Source: DATAXI01 sp963756185 (lineage in GTDB: Bacteria > Verrucomicrobiota > Verrucomicrobiia > Chthoniobacterales > Chthoniobacteraceae). From it: a stretch of DNA of 64,000 nt. Shown piece by piece: positions 9,972-18,803 of this stretch. The stretch's first letter is position 1; each line of letters starts with the position of its first letter. The notes beneath the pieces were generated by a model that worked only from the letters and a program-made list of their open reading frames with translations, searched no databases and was not told the DNA's origin. The translations under genes were made by a program, and so were the position numbers. The stretch is taken from contig CAVWMS010000015.1 in assembly GCA_963756185.1 (NCBI GenBank), forward strand, positions 372,001-436,000, written 5' to 3'.

Positions 9972-10247
9972 ATGAAAAAAATGACCGTCACCGAAGTCGC
10001 GCGGAACTTCAGTTCCGTCATGGATGGAGTCGAATCGCGGCAGGAGGAGATCGTGCTGATTCGCAATCGCAAACCGGTCGCCCGGCTCGTGCCGGAAGTG
10101 CCGGAAATGACGGCACTCGAAGTTCTTGGCGACCTTTACCGAACCCTCGATGACGGAACGGCCGATGCGCTGGCGAAAGGCGTCAGGCGCGCCCGGGTAT
10201 CCGGTCGCGGGACTCTCAAGGACCTCCGCAATCCGTGGGATTCCTGA
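9972..10247 (+). CDS. Phd/YefM-type antitoxin of a VapBC-like pair
   Basis: A 91-aa protein starting MKKMTVTEVARNFSSVMDGV, the typical N-terminal DNA-binding fold of Phd/YefM antitoxins, with LIRNRKPVARLVP as the second conserved strand. The C-terminal half (about 40-91) should wrap the toxin. The upstream ATG at 9948 is less likely because the promoter/operator overlaps it. The stop codon overlaps the toxin start by 13 bp, so the pair is translationally coupled. It binds and neutralises the PIN toxin and probably represses its own promoter through the palindrome at 9943-9959. Confidence 0.85.
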   Translation: MKKMTVTEVARNFSSVMDGVESRQEEIVLIRNRKPVARLVPEVPEMTALEVLGDLYRTLDDGTADALAKGVRRARVSGRGTLKDLRNPWDS

Positions 10248-10642
10248 TCGACACGAATCTCTGGATTGCCATCGAGCGCGGAAGGCTGAGCGCGGCGGAT
10301 ATTCACGCCATCACGCGGCAGATGCCGGTCTATACCTCGCCGATCAATTTGGCCGAATTGCGTTTTGGCATCGAATTGATGACGGACTCCCGCCAGAAGC
10401 AGCGCGCCGATGCCACCTTGCGGCGGATGCGCCAAAAACCGCTTCTCCGCATTACCGGCGAGACCGCAGAGGTCTTCGCGGTGCTTGCGGCGAAGCTTGC
10501 CAGGAAAGGACGCCCGGTCGATGTTCGCATACAGGATCTATGGCTGGCGGCGCAGGCCGTCCAACGAGATTTTACTTTGCTGACGGCCAATTCGAAGGAC
10601 TTTCGGGATATCCCGGAGTTGAAACTGGTCGTGGTAAAGTGA
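10235..10642 (+). CDS. PIN-domain ribonuclease toxin (VapC-like)
   Basis: A 135-aa PIN-domain protein with a GTG start. The acidic metal-binding residues of VapC toxins are present: D6 (FLIDTNLWI), E41 (NLAELRFG), D101 (RIQDLWLAA) and D122 (NSKDF). The closing TANSKDFRDIPELKLV is a typical PIN C-terminus. VapC toxins cut tRNA or rRNA when the antitoxin is degraded. It overlaps the antitoxin stop, confirming a two-gene module. The actual RNA target cannot be told from sequence. Confidence 0.88.
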   Translation: MGFLIDTNLWIAIERGRLSAADIHAITRQMPVYTSPINLAELRFGIELMTDSRQKQRADATLRRMRQKPLLRITGETAEVFAVLAAKLARKGRPVDVRIQDLWLAAQAVQRDFTLLTANSKDFRDIPELKLVVVK

Positions 10643-10676
10643 ATGAGGCGGCCGGCTGCCGCCGGCGCCCCTAGTC

Positions 10677-11489
10677 ATGCCTTCCATGCCTCCCACCACG
10701 CATCCATGGCTCTGGACCGGTTCGGCATTCGAGCCTGCCAGCGGCATTCCCATTACGGATCGCGGGTTTCGCTACGGGATGTCTGTGTTCGAGAGCCTGC
10801 CGGTGCGCGGCGGAGTGGGGATTTTTTTGGAACAACATCTGTCGCGGCTGCGCGAGGCGTGCGAGAGGGCTGAATTCTTCCCGCCGCACGGGGCGCTCGA
10901 TGCGTGCGCCGGGTTGTTGAAGGGGGCGGGCGAGGGTTTTGCGCGCATTTATGTGACGGCGGGAGATGGCACTGTGACGCAGGAGTGCCGCGGCTGCCGG
11001 GTGCTGGCGCTGGTGGAGGCGCGCGAGCCTGTGGCGGCGCGCGTTTATCACCGCGGGTACGACCTGGCGATGCACGGGGGCGGGCATGCGCCGGTGTTTC
11101 CGGGGCTCAAGACGGGGAATTACTGGGCGAACCTGCGCGCGTTTCGCGAAGGGGTGGCCGCGCATTGCAACGAGACGCTGCTTTTCACGCGGGCGGGGCA
11201 TTTGATCTCCGCGTGCATGGCGAATGTGTTTGTCGTCACCGGCGGGCGCGTGAAAACGCCGGACCCGAGCACCGGGGCGCGGGCGGGCGTGGTGCGCGAA
11301 TGGACGATGGCCCGGGTCGAGACCGAGGAGTGCCTGCTGACGCGCGCGGAGGTGGAAGCGGCGGATGAAATTTTCCTGTCGAGCAGTTGGCTGGGCATCA
11401 TGCCCGCGGCCTCGCTCGACGGACGTCCAATGCGGGAGCGAAACGTGAGCGCCCGGTTGCTGGAGGCGTGGCGAAAGGAAATGCCATGA
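10677..11489 (+). CDS. PLP-dependent class IV aminotransferase / aminodeoxychorismate lyase-like
   Basis: A 270-aa fold-type IV PLP enzyme. The N-terminal motif ITDRGFRYGMSVFESLPV (26-43) and the Schiff-base lysine K145 in GLKTGNYWANL are conserved. Family members are branched-chain or D-amino acid aminotransferases and PabC (4-amino-4-deoxychorismate lyase). The short length and unit-fold fit PabC or a related transaminase, but the substrate cannot be assigned. The usual conserved Glu of the ExxxxN motif is replaced: here it reads HLISACMANVF, with S178 at the Glu position, which may change specificity. Its stop overlaps the mfd start (ATGA at 11486-11489), so the two are co-translated. Confidence 0.8.
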   Translation: MPSMPPTTHPWLWTGSAFEPASGIPITDRGFRYGMSVFESLPVRGGVGIFLEQHLSRLREACERAEFFPPHGALDACAGLLKGAGEGFARIYVTAGDGTVTQECRGCRVLALVEAREPVAARVYHRGYDLAMHGGGHAPVFPGLKTGNYWANLRAFREGVAAHCNETLLFTRAGHLISACMANVFVVTGGRVKTPDPSTGARAGVVREWTMARVETEECLLTRAEVEAADEIFLSSSWLGIMPAASLDGRPMRERNVSARLLEAWRKEMP

Positions 11490-14400
11490 GCGGGCCGGGC
11501 GCGGCGGAAGTGCTCGAGCGCCTGCGGGATGCGGCGCTGATCGGCGAGCGGCTTCGCGCGGTGGCGGAGGGCGAGCCGGCGGTATTCGAGCACGTCACGG
11601 AGGCGGCGCAAGCGTTCATCGCGGCGCTGGTGGCGGGCAGCACGAAACGGCGCTGCTGGATCGTTTGCGAGAATCCGCGGACGCAGGAGACCATTTATAA
11701 TGAACTGCTGAATTGGTTCCCGAACGCGGCGTTTTTTCCCGAGAAGGAAATCGCTCTGGGCGAGAATGTGCTGCCCGACCCGGAAATCGCCGCGGAACGG
11801 CTCGAGCTGCTGCAATCGCTCAGCAACGGGCAGCCGCGCAAGCGCCAGCACTCGCAGCCCATCATCCTGGCAAGGTCGAGCCTCGACGAGCAGGTCCCCT
11901 CGCCCGCCGGGCTGCGCACCGGCGCGGTGGAAATCAAGCGGGGCGGGCGGCTGGACCGCGAGGCGCTTGCCGCGAGCATGACCGGGGCCGGCTACGAAGC
12001 GGTGGCGCAGGTATCGACGCGCGGGCAGTTCGCGGTGCGCGGCGGCATCCTGGATATTTACGCGTGGAACCAAACGCAGCCGGTGCGCATCGAGTTATTC
12101 GGCGATGAAGTGGAATCGATCCGGCAATTCGACCTCGACGCACAGACTTCGGTCGCGCGGCTTGATTCCTGCACCATCCTGCTGGCGGAATCGGCGAGGC
12201 AGCATTGCGCGCTGCGGGAGTACATAGGCGGGGAGGATGTTACAGTAAGTATCAACGCGAATTACCCGGAGGCGCTGGTGCAGGTGCTGGCCGGCGCGCG
12301 AACGGGCGATGCGCCGGAGGATTTCTCGACCGCGTTCTTCGACCATGGATTGGGCGAGTTTGAGGCGGGGGACTTTGTCGTGGATGAAGGGAAGCGGCGG
12401 CTCTTCTTCGGGCAGCTCGAGGAATGGCGGAGGCAGGATTGGCGCACTTATATCTTTTGCAACAACGAAGGTGAGGTCGAGCGGCTGCGGGAGCTGATCC
12501 CCGAGGAGGAACAGGGGCATGTCATCTTCGCGATCGGGGCCATCGCGCACGGCTTCGCCTTTCCGGCGGGAAAACTGGCGGTGCTCACCGATTCGGAATT
12601 GTTCGGCCGGTATCGCAACACGCGCGCGCGCCGGCTGGCGATGCGCCGGATGCGCGAGCAGGCGAACCGGACGCAGATCGATTTCAGCGAATTGAACGAG
12701 GACGACTACGTGGTGCATCTCGAACATGGCATCGGCAGGTACCTGGGGCTGAGCCAGTTCGCAATGGAGGACAAGGAGGAGGAAGTGATTATGCTCGAAT
12801 TCGAAGGGGGCGCGCGCCTCTATGTGCCGCTCGAGCAATCGTTCCTTGTCTCGCGCTATGTCGGCGTCGGCAAGAGAGCGCCGCAGCTCTCCTCGCTGGG
12901 CGACGCCCGCTGGGCCAGGGCGAAGAAAAACGCGGAACAGGCGATCTACAGTTATGCCGCGCAGTTACTTACCATCCATGCCGAGCGCGAGACGAGCAAG
13001 GGTTTTGCCTTTCCGGAGGATAGTAAGTGGGTAAGTGAGTTCGAGGCTTCTTTTTTATACAAGGAAACGCCGGATCAACTTACCGCCATCGTCGCGACCA
13101 AGGCGGACATGGAGAGCGAGCGGCCCATGGACCGGCTCATTTGCGGCGACGTCGGCTTTGGCAAAACGGAGGTGGCGATCCGGGCGGCGTTCAAGGCGGT
13201 GATGGGCGGGAAACAGGTCGCGGTGCTGGCGCCGACGACGGTGCTGGCGCAGCAGCATTACCATACTTTTCGAGAACGGATGTCCGATTATCCCGTGCGC
13301 GTCGAGATGCTAAGCCGGTTTCGGAGCAAGGCGGAGCAGAACAAGACCGTGCGCGAGCTGCGCGAAGGAGGGGTCGATATTGTCATCGGCACGCACCGGC
13401 TCATATCGAGCGACATCGGATTCAAGGACCTGGGATTGGTGGTCATCGACGAGGAGCAGCGATTCGGCGTCAAACACAAGGAGCGGTTCAAGGAAATGTT
13501 CAAGCTGGTGGATGTGCTGACGCTTTCCGCCACGCCGATCCCGCGCACGCTCTACTTATCGTTGATGGGAGCGAAAGATATGTCGCTGCTCGAGACGCCG
13601 CCGGCCAACCGCATCCCGACGGAGACGATCATCTGCGGCTATGACGAGCGGGTGATGCGCGACGCGATCCAGCGGGAGATTTCGCGCCAGGGCCAGGTCT
13701 ACCTGCTGCACAACCGGATCGAGACCATCGAGCGGATGGCGAAGCGGGTGAAGGAACTTTGTCCCGACGCGCGGGTCGAGATCGGGCACGGCCAGATGGA
13801 CGAGAATGAGCTGGAGGAAGTGATGCAGCGGTTTGTGGATGGAAAGACCGACGTGCTGGTTTCAACGACGATCATCGAGAGCGGGCTCGATATTCCCAAC
13901 GCAAATACGATCATCATTGACCGCGCGGACCGGTTTGGGCTGGCGGATTTGTATCAATTGCGCGGACGCGTGGGGCGGGCGCAGATGAAGGCATACGCTT
14001 ACCTGATGCTGCCGCGCGACGTAATGACCGTGGGCGCGGCGCGCAAGCGCGTCAACGCGATCCGGCAATACTCGACGCTCGGCGCCGGGTTCAAAATCGC
14101 GATGCGGGACCTCGAGATACGCGGCGCGGGCAATGTGCTGGGAACGGCGCAGAGCGGGCATATCGTGGCGATAGGTTTCGAGCTTTATTGCCAGTTGCTC
14201 AAGCAGGCCGTTTCCAAGTTGAAAGGCGAGAAGACGAAGCCGCGCGTCGAGGTGCCGGTAAGTTTCGACTTTGTGATCACCAACGAGGCGGAGTTCGCGC
14301 AGGCGGGCGGCGCGGATGCAACGGGAGCGTTCCTGCCGGCGGCGTATATCGGCGAGCCGAAGATGAGGGTGCAGGCTTATCGCGGGCTGGCGGAAGTGAC

Positions 14401-14668
14401 CTCGCAGGAACAACTGGACAAGGTCCGCAAATCGTGGCGGGACCGTTTTGGGCCGTTGCCGGCCGCGGTGGAGAACCTGGTGGTGATGTCCGAGATCAAG
14501 CTGGCCGCCGCCGCGCGCAAGATAACGAAGGTGGAAGTGAAGGAACGCAAATTGATGCTGACCTGCGGCGGAGATTACGTGCTGGTGTCCGGGAAGTTTC
14601 CGCGTTTGCGGGAAGAGGAGCCCGCCGCCCGATTGCGCGAGGTGCTGGGGTTGCTGAGGCAAATTTAG
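11486..14668 (+). CDS. mfd: Transcription-repair coupling factor
   Basis: A 1,060-aa Mfd protein, which removes RNA polymerase stalled at DNA lesions and recruits UvrA for nucleotide excision repair. A UvrB-like N-terminal module (about 1-380) is followed by the RNA-polymerase interaction domain beginning DDYVVHLEHGIGRYLGL (about residue 405). The helicase motor has Walker A GDVGFGKTE (about 553) and DEEQRFG (about 654), the TRG-like motif with LHNRIETIERMAKRV, and IIESGLDIPNANTIIIDRAD. A C-terminal TRCF domain (about 930-1060) closes it. It is slightly shorter than the roughly 1,150 aa common in the family. The start is taken at the ATG overlapping the aminotransferase stop; the longer upstream frame lies inside that gene. 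Confidence 0.95.
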   Translation: MSGPGAAEVLERLRDAALIGERLRAVAEGEPAVFEHVTEAAQAFIAALVAGSTKRRCWIVCENPRTQETIYNELLNWFPNAAFFPEKEIALGENVLPDPEIAAERLELLQSLSNGQPRKRQHSQPIILARSSLDEQVPSPAGLRTGAVEIKRGGRLDREALAASMTGAGYEAVAQVSTRGQFAVRGGILDIYAWNQTQPVRIELFGDEVESIRQFDLDAQTSVARLDSCTILLAESARQHCALREYIGGEDVTVSINANYPEALVQVLAGARTGDAPEDFSTAFFDHGLGEFEAGDFVVDEGKRRLFFGQLEEWRRQDWRTYIFCNNEGEVERLRELIPEEEQGHVIFAIGAIAHGFAFPAGKLAVLTDSELFGRYRNTRARRLAMRRMREQANRTQIDFSELNEDDYVVHLEHGIGRYLGLSQFAMEDKEEEVIMLEFEGGARLYVPLEQSFLVSRYVGVGKRAPQLSSLGDARWARAKKNAEQAIYSYAAQLLTIHAERETSKGFAFPEDSKWVSEFEASFLYKETPDQLTAIVATKADMESERPMDRLICGDVGFGKTEVAIRAAFKAVMGGKQVAVLAPTTVLAQQHYHTFRERMSDYPVRVEMLSRFRSKAEQNKTVRELREGGVDIVIGTHRLISSDIGFKDLGLVVIDEEQRFGVKHKERFKEMFKLVDVLTLSATPIPRTLYLSLMGAKDMSLLETPPANRIPTETIICGYDERVMRDAIQREISRQGQVYLLHNRIETIERMAKRVKELCPDARVEIGHGQMDENELEEVMQRFVDGKTDVLVSTTIIESGLDIPNANTIIIDRADRFGLADLYQLRGRVGRAQMKAYAYLMLPRDVMTVGAARKRVNAIRQYSTLGAGFKIAMRDLEIRGAGNVLGTAQSGHIVAIGFELYCQLLKQAVSKLKGEKTKPRVEVPVSFDFVITNEAEFAQAGGADATGAFLPAAYIGEPKMRVQAYRGLAEVTSQEQLDKVRKSWRDRFGPLPAAVENLVVMSEIKLAAAARKITKVEVKERKLMLTCGGDYVLVSGKFPRLREEEPAARLREVLGLLRQI

Positions 14669-14790
14669 AGCCTGCAGCCAGAAGAACACCAAATCCGGAC
14701 CTGCCGGCCTATGAACAACGATCTGTCAGGAAAATCCCGGTTTGATTCTTGGATTACGGGCCGGATCTGGAGTATTGGTTCGTTGGATTC

Positions 14791-15240
14791 ATGAACCGAA
14801 TCTCGATCACGTGCATTGTCTGGCTGGCACTCGTCCTTCGCACTCTTGGGGACGTTGGCGAAATTTTTGTGACGCCAGCCAGCCTTGACCAAGGCCAATA
14901 TCGATTTGCCGTTTCGGTCACCAGCACCGCGCAAGGGGCTACCTTTCATGTGACGGTCACCGATAACAAAGGTGGACTCCGCATGGACCCAAATGCGGGG
15001 TTATATCTTGTTTCGTCGAAGTTGGATCCGAATAATGGGTTGCATCAGATTGAAGACCTAAAGCCGCCTGTACCGAAGGTCGTGGTGCAGGCAGGTGAGA
15101 GCGGCCTCAAGGCCGACTTCAAGTTGCCTCAGTCACTGCTCGATAATCCTGACCTTTGCCTGATCTTCTCCGCACAGGTTGGTATGATGCCCTCGGTAAT
15201 GTCTTACGAAATCAGATTGGGCGATTTCTTGAAGCATTAA
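14791..15240 (+). CDS. Hypothetical secreted protein
   Basis: A 149-aa protein with an N-terminal hydrophobic signal (MNRISITCIVWLALVLRTLG). The mature part is rich in beta-forming residues (GQYRFAVSVTST, ATFHVTVTDNKGG) and contains no motif I can name. It lies alone between mfd and the convergent lspA gene. Codon use is less GC-rich than its neighbours, which could mean recent acquisition or weak expression. The start was chosen because the signal peptide follows directly; an upstream extension of 14 residues is possible but looks non-coding. Confidence 0.6.
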   Translation: MNRISITCIVWLALVLRTLGDVGEIFVTPASLDQGQYRFAVSVTSTAQGATFHVTVTDNKGGLRMDPNAGLYLVSSKLDPNNGLHQIEDLKPPVPKVVVQAGESGLKADFKLPQSLLDNPDLCLIFSAQVGMMPSVMSYEIRLGDFLKH

Positions 15241-15258
15241 GGAAGCTATCAGCATTGA

Positions 15259-15771
15259 TTACTGAATAGTATTAAGCCGCGCCGACCTACGCTCCTCCAT
15301 CCACGCGCTGATGATCAGGATGGCGGCCGCGGTGCAGATACAGGAGTCGGCGACATTGAACGCGGGCCAGGGGTTGGCAAAGGGGATGTGCAGGTCGAAG
15401 AGGAGAAAATCGACGACGTGATGGTGGCGGATGCGGTCGGTCACATTGCCGAGCACGCCGGCGCTAAGAAGACTTACCGCAAACCGCGTGGCGCCATGCC
15501 GGAAGGCGCCGCGAAAGGCGAAGAAGGCAAGGACGGCAAGGGTGACGAACGAAAGGCCAATGAACATGCCATTCTTCTCGCTGAATGAACTGAACGCGGC
15601 GCCGGTGTTGCCCCAATGCACCAGGCTGAAAAAGCCGGGAATGATAACATCTTCTCCGCCAAACGGCAGGTGACGAATGACCAGCCACTTGGTGGCCTGG
15701 TCGAGGCCGTAGAAAAAGAGAATGGTCAATGCCGCGGCCCACGAGCCGAAGCGGGAACGTCCCGGCTCCAT
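15259..15771 (-). CDS. lspA: Lipoprotein signal peptidase (signal peptidase II)
   Basis: A 170-aa membrane aspartyl protease that cuts the signal peptide of prolipoproteins after lipid attachment. Four membrane segments are visible (about 10-30, 66-85, 95-110 and 140-158). The catalytic pair is D112 in GNVTDRI and D142 in FNVADS; the conserved NTGAAFS motif is at 55-61. The usual HGYVVDF reads HHHVVDF. The start ATG overlaps the ileS stop (ATGA at 15768-15771 on the minus strand), a classic ileS-lspA arrangement. The longer reading frame upstream is inside ileS. Confidence 0.93.
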   Translation of the reverse strand: MEPGRSRFGSWAAALTILFFYGLDQATKWLVIRHLPFGGEDVIIPGFFSLVHWGNTGAAFSSFSEKNGMFIGLSFVTLAVLAFFAFRGAFRHGATRFAVSLLSAGVLGNVTDRIRHHHVVDFLLFDLHIPFANPWPAFNVADSCICTAAAILIISAWMEERRSARLNTIQ

Positions 15772-18518
15772 CAGGATCGGCCCTCGATGGCGGTGACCAC
15801 GGCCTCGCAGCGCTCGCACAACGCGGGATGCGCCGCACTGCGGCCGACATAGGCGCGGTGGCGCCAGCAACGCTCGCAGCGGCGGAACTCGGTACGCGTG
15901 AGCGACGCGGAGGTTTCGGCGCCGGACTCGATGTGGAGTTCGCTGAGGATGAAAAACTCCTCGGCTTCGGCCTGCATCGCGCGGAGCCGGGCCAACTGCG
16001 CCGGGTCGGCGACGCGCAACGTCACGTTTGCCTCGAGCGCGTTGCCGATCAGTCGCTGCTGGCGCGCCGGCTCGACGGCCTGCGCGATGACGCCGCGCAA
16101 TTTCAGCAGTTCCTCGATTTGCCCCTCCGCCTGGACATCGCGCGCGTTCGCGTCCGGCTGCGGGAACAATTCGACGTGGATCGACTCCTTGCGCCCCGCG
16201 AATTCCCACGCCTCGTCCGCGGTGAATGCGAGAATCGGCGCCAGCAGCGCGGCGAGGCTCTCGAACGCCTCGCGCATCACGGTCTGCGTGGCCCGGCGGC
16301 GCGGCGAATCGGCGGCGTCGCAATAAAGCCTGTCCTTGGTGATATCGACATAGAGCGCGGAGAGATCGACGGTGCAAAACTGGTTGAGCACCTGGAAGAC
16401 CTTGCGAAAATCAAAATCGGCGTAGGCGGTGCGGCACTCCTCGATGACCTGTTGCAAACGCGAGCGCATCCAGCGGTCGATGAGCGTAGCGCCGGCCAGA
16501 TCGTTCGCGCCGGGCGTGAATCCATTCGAGTTCGCCAGGAGGATGCGCAGCACATTGCGGAACTGGCGGTAGGCATCGGCGAGCAGGGCGAACGATTCCT
16601 CCGAAAACGGGACCTCGCTCGTAAACTCGACGCTCGCCGCCCAAAGCCGGACCATGTCCGCGCCGTATTTATTGATGAAATGATCGGCGTCGGTGGGCTT
16701 CGTGTAAGTACCCTGGGCGGACTTGGAAACCTTCCTGCGCGTATCCTTGTCCACCACGAATCCGTGCGTCACGCAGGTCTTGTACGGGGCGTCGCCACGG
16801 AGCGCGACGCTGGTCATGAGCGAGGATTGAAACCAGCCGCGATGCTGGTCGGTGGCCTCGAGATAGACATCCGCGCGCTCGACGCCGAGGCGCTTGCGGA
16901 CCACGGCCAGGTGCGAAACGCCGGAATCGATCCAGACATCGAGCGTATCGTTGCGGCGGGTCGAGCCGGCGGGCAGACCGAGCGTGCCGGTCCACCAGGC
17001 GTCATCCTTTTCGAACCAAAGATTGCTGCCATGCTGCTCGAAAAGGTCCGCCACGCGGCGCACCAGCGCGGCGTCGACAATCGCCTTGCCATCCGGGCCG
17101 TAAAACACCGGCAGCGGCACGCCCCAGGAGCGCTGGCGCGAGATGCACCAATCGGGCCGCGCCTCGACCGTGCCGTAAATGCGGTTGCGTCCCCATGCGG
17201 GCACCCATTGCACGGTGTCGATGGCGGCCAGGGCGCGCGCGCGCAACGCATCGATGCGGATGAAGAATTGCTCGACGGCGCGAAAGACCACGGGCGTCTT
17301 CGAGCGCCAGCAATGCGGGTACGAGTGCCGGTAAATCTGCTCGCCCAGGAGCGCGCCGCGCTCGCGCAGGAGCTCGATCACATCCTTGTTCGCGTCGAAC
17401 ACATAACGGCCCGCCCAGACCGGCACGCCGGCCTCCTCGGTGAAGCGCCCGTGATCGTCCACGGGCGAAAGCAGCGGCAGGCCGTTCTCGATGCCGGCGA
17501 TGTAATCGTCCGCGCCGTGGCCCGGGGCGATGTGGACGCTGCCGGTGCCGGTTTCGAGAGTGACGAAATCGGCGACGATGACCTTCGATTGCCGGTCCAG
17601 GAAAGGATGTTGCGCCAGCGTGCCGGCCAGCTCGGAGCCGGGGAAGGAATACGACTGCGGGCCGTCCGCCAGTTTCCACGGCGTGGCCTCGATAAACGCA
17701 AACACGAGCGCCTGCGCAATGACGAACGCGGCCGTTTCCCCGGTCTCGGGGTGCCGAAAATTTTCCACGACATAGCGGTGTTTCGGATGGACGGCGATGC
17801 CGACGTTGGCCGGCAGGGTCCAGGGCGTGGTGGTCCAGATGGCCATGCTGGCCTTGCCGGCGAGCGGCCCGGAGACGATCGGAAATTTCACGAAGATGGC
17901 GGGATCCTCGCGCTCCGCGTACTCGATCTCCGCCTCGGCCAACGCGGTCTGCGCGCCGGTGCTCCAGTAGACCGGTTTTTTGCTTTGATAGACGAGGCCG
18001 GCGTCAACGAAGCCGGCGAAGGCGCGGATGACGTTGGCTTCGTAAGCGGGATCGAGGGTGAGATAGGGATGCTCCCACTCGCCGAGCACGCCGAGGCGCT
18101 TGAATTGGGCGCGCTGGATGCCGATGTATTTGCGCGCGTACTCCTCGGAGCGCTTGCGCACCTCGAGCGGCGAGAGGCCGCGCGATTCCTTGACCACCTT
18201 GAATTCGATGGGCAGGCCGTGGCAGTCCCAACCCGGCACAAACGGCGCGCGCAGGCCGAGCATGGAATGCGATTTGACGACGATGTCCTTGAGCACCTTA
18301 TTGAGCGCCGTGCCCATGTGGACGTCGCCGTTGGCAAAGGGCGGCCCGTCGTGCAGCGTGAAAAGCGGCGCGCCGGCCCGGGCCTCGAGGATGCGCTCGT
18401 ACAGCCCAGCCGCCTCCCATTTCGCCAGCCGCTCCGGCTCGCGCCGGACGAGGTCGGCCTTCATGGGAAAGTCGGTTTTCGGGAGATTGAGCGTCTCTTT
18501 GTAATTCTTCTCGGTCAT
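15771..18518 (-). CDS. ileS: Isoleucyl-tRNA synthetase
   Basis: A 915-aa class I aminoacyl-tRNA synthetase that charges tRNA-Ile. The catalytic HIGH-type motif reads HMGT (67-70, in PPFANGDVHMGTALNK). The KMSKS-type loop reads KVSKS at about 594-598 (RRKVSKSAQG). The CP1 editing domain contains WTTTPWTLPANVGIAVHP. A C-terminal zinc-binding module has CERC ... CERC at about 879-902, as in bacterial IleRS with a zinc finger. It is complete, and its stop overlaps the lspA ATG by four bases. No T-box leader was recognised upstream. A large antisense frame on the plus strand over this gene is a GC-rich shadow. Confidence 0.96.
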   Translation of the reverse strand: MTEKNYKETLNLPKTDFPMKADLVRREPERLAKWEAAGLYERILEARAGAPLFTLHDGPPFANGDVHMGTALNKVLKDIVVKSHSMLGLRAPFVPGWDCHGLPIEFKVVKESRGLSPLEVRKRSEEYARKYIGIQRAQFKRLGVLGEWEHPYLTLDPAYEANVIRAFAGFVDAGLVYQSKKPVYWSTGAQTALAEAEIEYAEREDPAIFVKFPIVSGPLAGKASMAIWTTTPWTLPANVGIAVHPKHRYVVENFRHPETGETAAFVIAQALVFAFIEATPWKLADGPQSYSFPGSELAGTLAQHPFLDRQSKVIVADFVTLETGTGSVHIAPGHGADDYIAGIENGLPLLSPVDDHGRFTEEAGVPVWAGRYVFDANKDVIELLRERGALLGEQIYRHSYPHCWRSKTPVVFRAVEQFFIRIDALRARALAAIDTVQWVPAWGRNRIYGTVEARPDWCISRQRSWGVPLPVFYGPDGKAIVDAALVRRVADLFEQHGSNLWFEKDDAWWTGTLGLPAGSTRRNDTLDVWIDSGVSHLAVVRKRLGVERADVYLEATDQHRGWFQSSLMTSVALRGDAPYKTCVTHGFVVDKDTRRKVSKSAQGTYTKPTDADHFINKYGADMVRLWAASVEFTSEVPFSEESFALLADAYRQFRNVLRILLANSNGFTPGANDLAGATLIDRWMRSRLQQVIEECRTAYADFDFRKVFQVLNQFCTVDLSALYVDITKDRLYCDAADSPRRRATQTVMREAFESLAALLAPILAFTADEAWEFAGRKESIHVELFPQPDANARDVQAEGQIEELLKLRGVIAQAVEPARQQRLIGNALEANVTLRVADPAQLARLRAMQAEAEEFFILSELHIESGAETSASLTRTEFRRCERCWRHRAYVGRSAAHPALCERCEAVVTAIEGRS

Positions 18519-18756
18519 GCGGGCGCGAAAGGGAATGGGAAGCTAGCAGCGCGCGGGGCGGCTTGCACTTGGAAAAAGCGCCGGGAAAGGCGGGGTCCGG
18601 CCCCGGCAAATTTCAGTCCGCGATAGAGGGGACGATCCGGTTCACTCCGAAAGCCCGTCGTTTGGCTCACGCTCGACCTTCCGAATCTACTCGCAGCGGG
18701 CACACTGGAAAACGGACTGGCCAAATTGCTTCCTGGAGGGAAAATCGCAGAAAACC

Positions 18757-18795
18757 ACCCCGACTCACCATGAACATGAAGCCAACTGGTGAATC
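18757..18795. repeat. Dispersed CCATGAA...GAAGCC repeat, copy 2
   Basis: Matches 242-281 (CCCCGACTCACCATGAACAT, then GAAGCCAACTGG). The rest of 18519-18803 has no gene. The contained micro-ORF MNMKPTGESH ends just before the Bax-inhibitor-like start. Confidence 0.6.
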
Positions 18796-18803
18796 CCATT
18801 AGC

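Noticed and set aside
12240..13060. GTAAGT motifs in mfd resembling eukaryotic 5' splice sites
   Set aside because: The gene is an uninterrupted bacterial frame across them; they are coincidental codon strings.
15729..18626. A 965-codon open frame on the plus strand opposite ileS/lspA
   Set aside because: It is antisense to the intact, motif-complete ileS and lspA. Long antisense frames are expected in GC-rich genes with strong third-position bias, and the translation has no recognisable motif.
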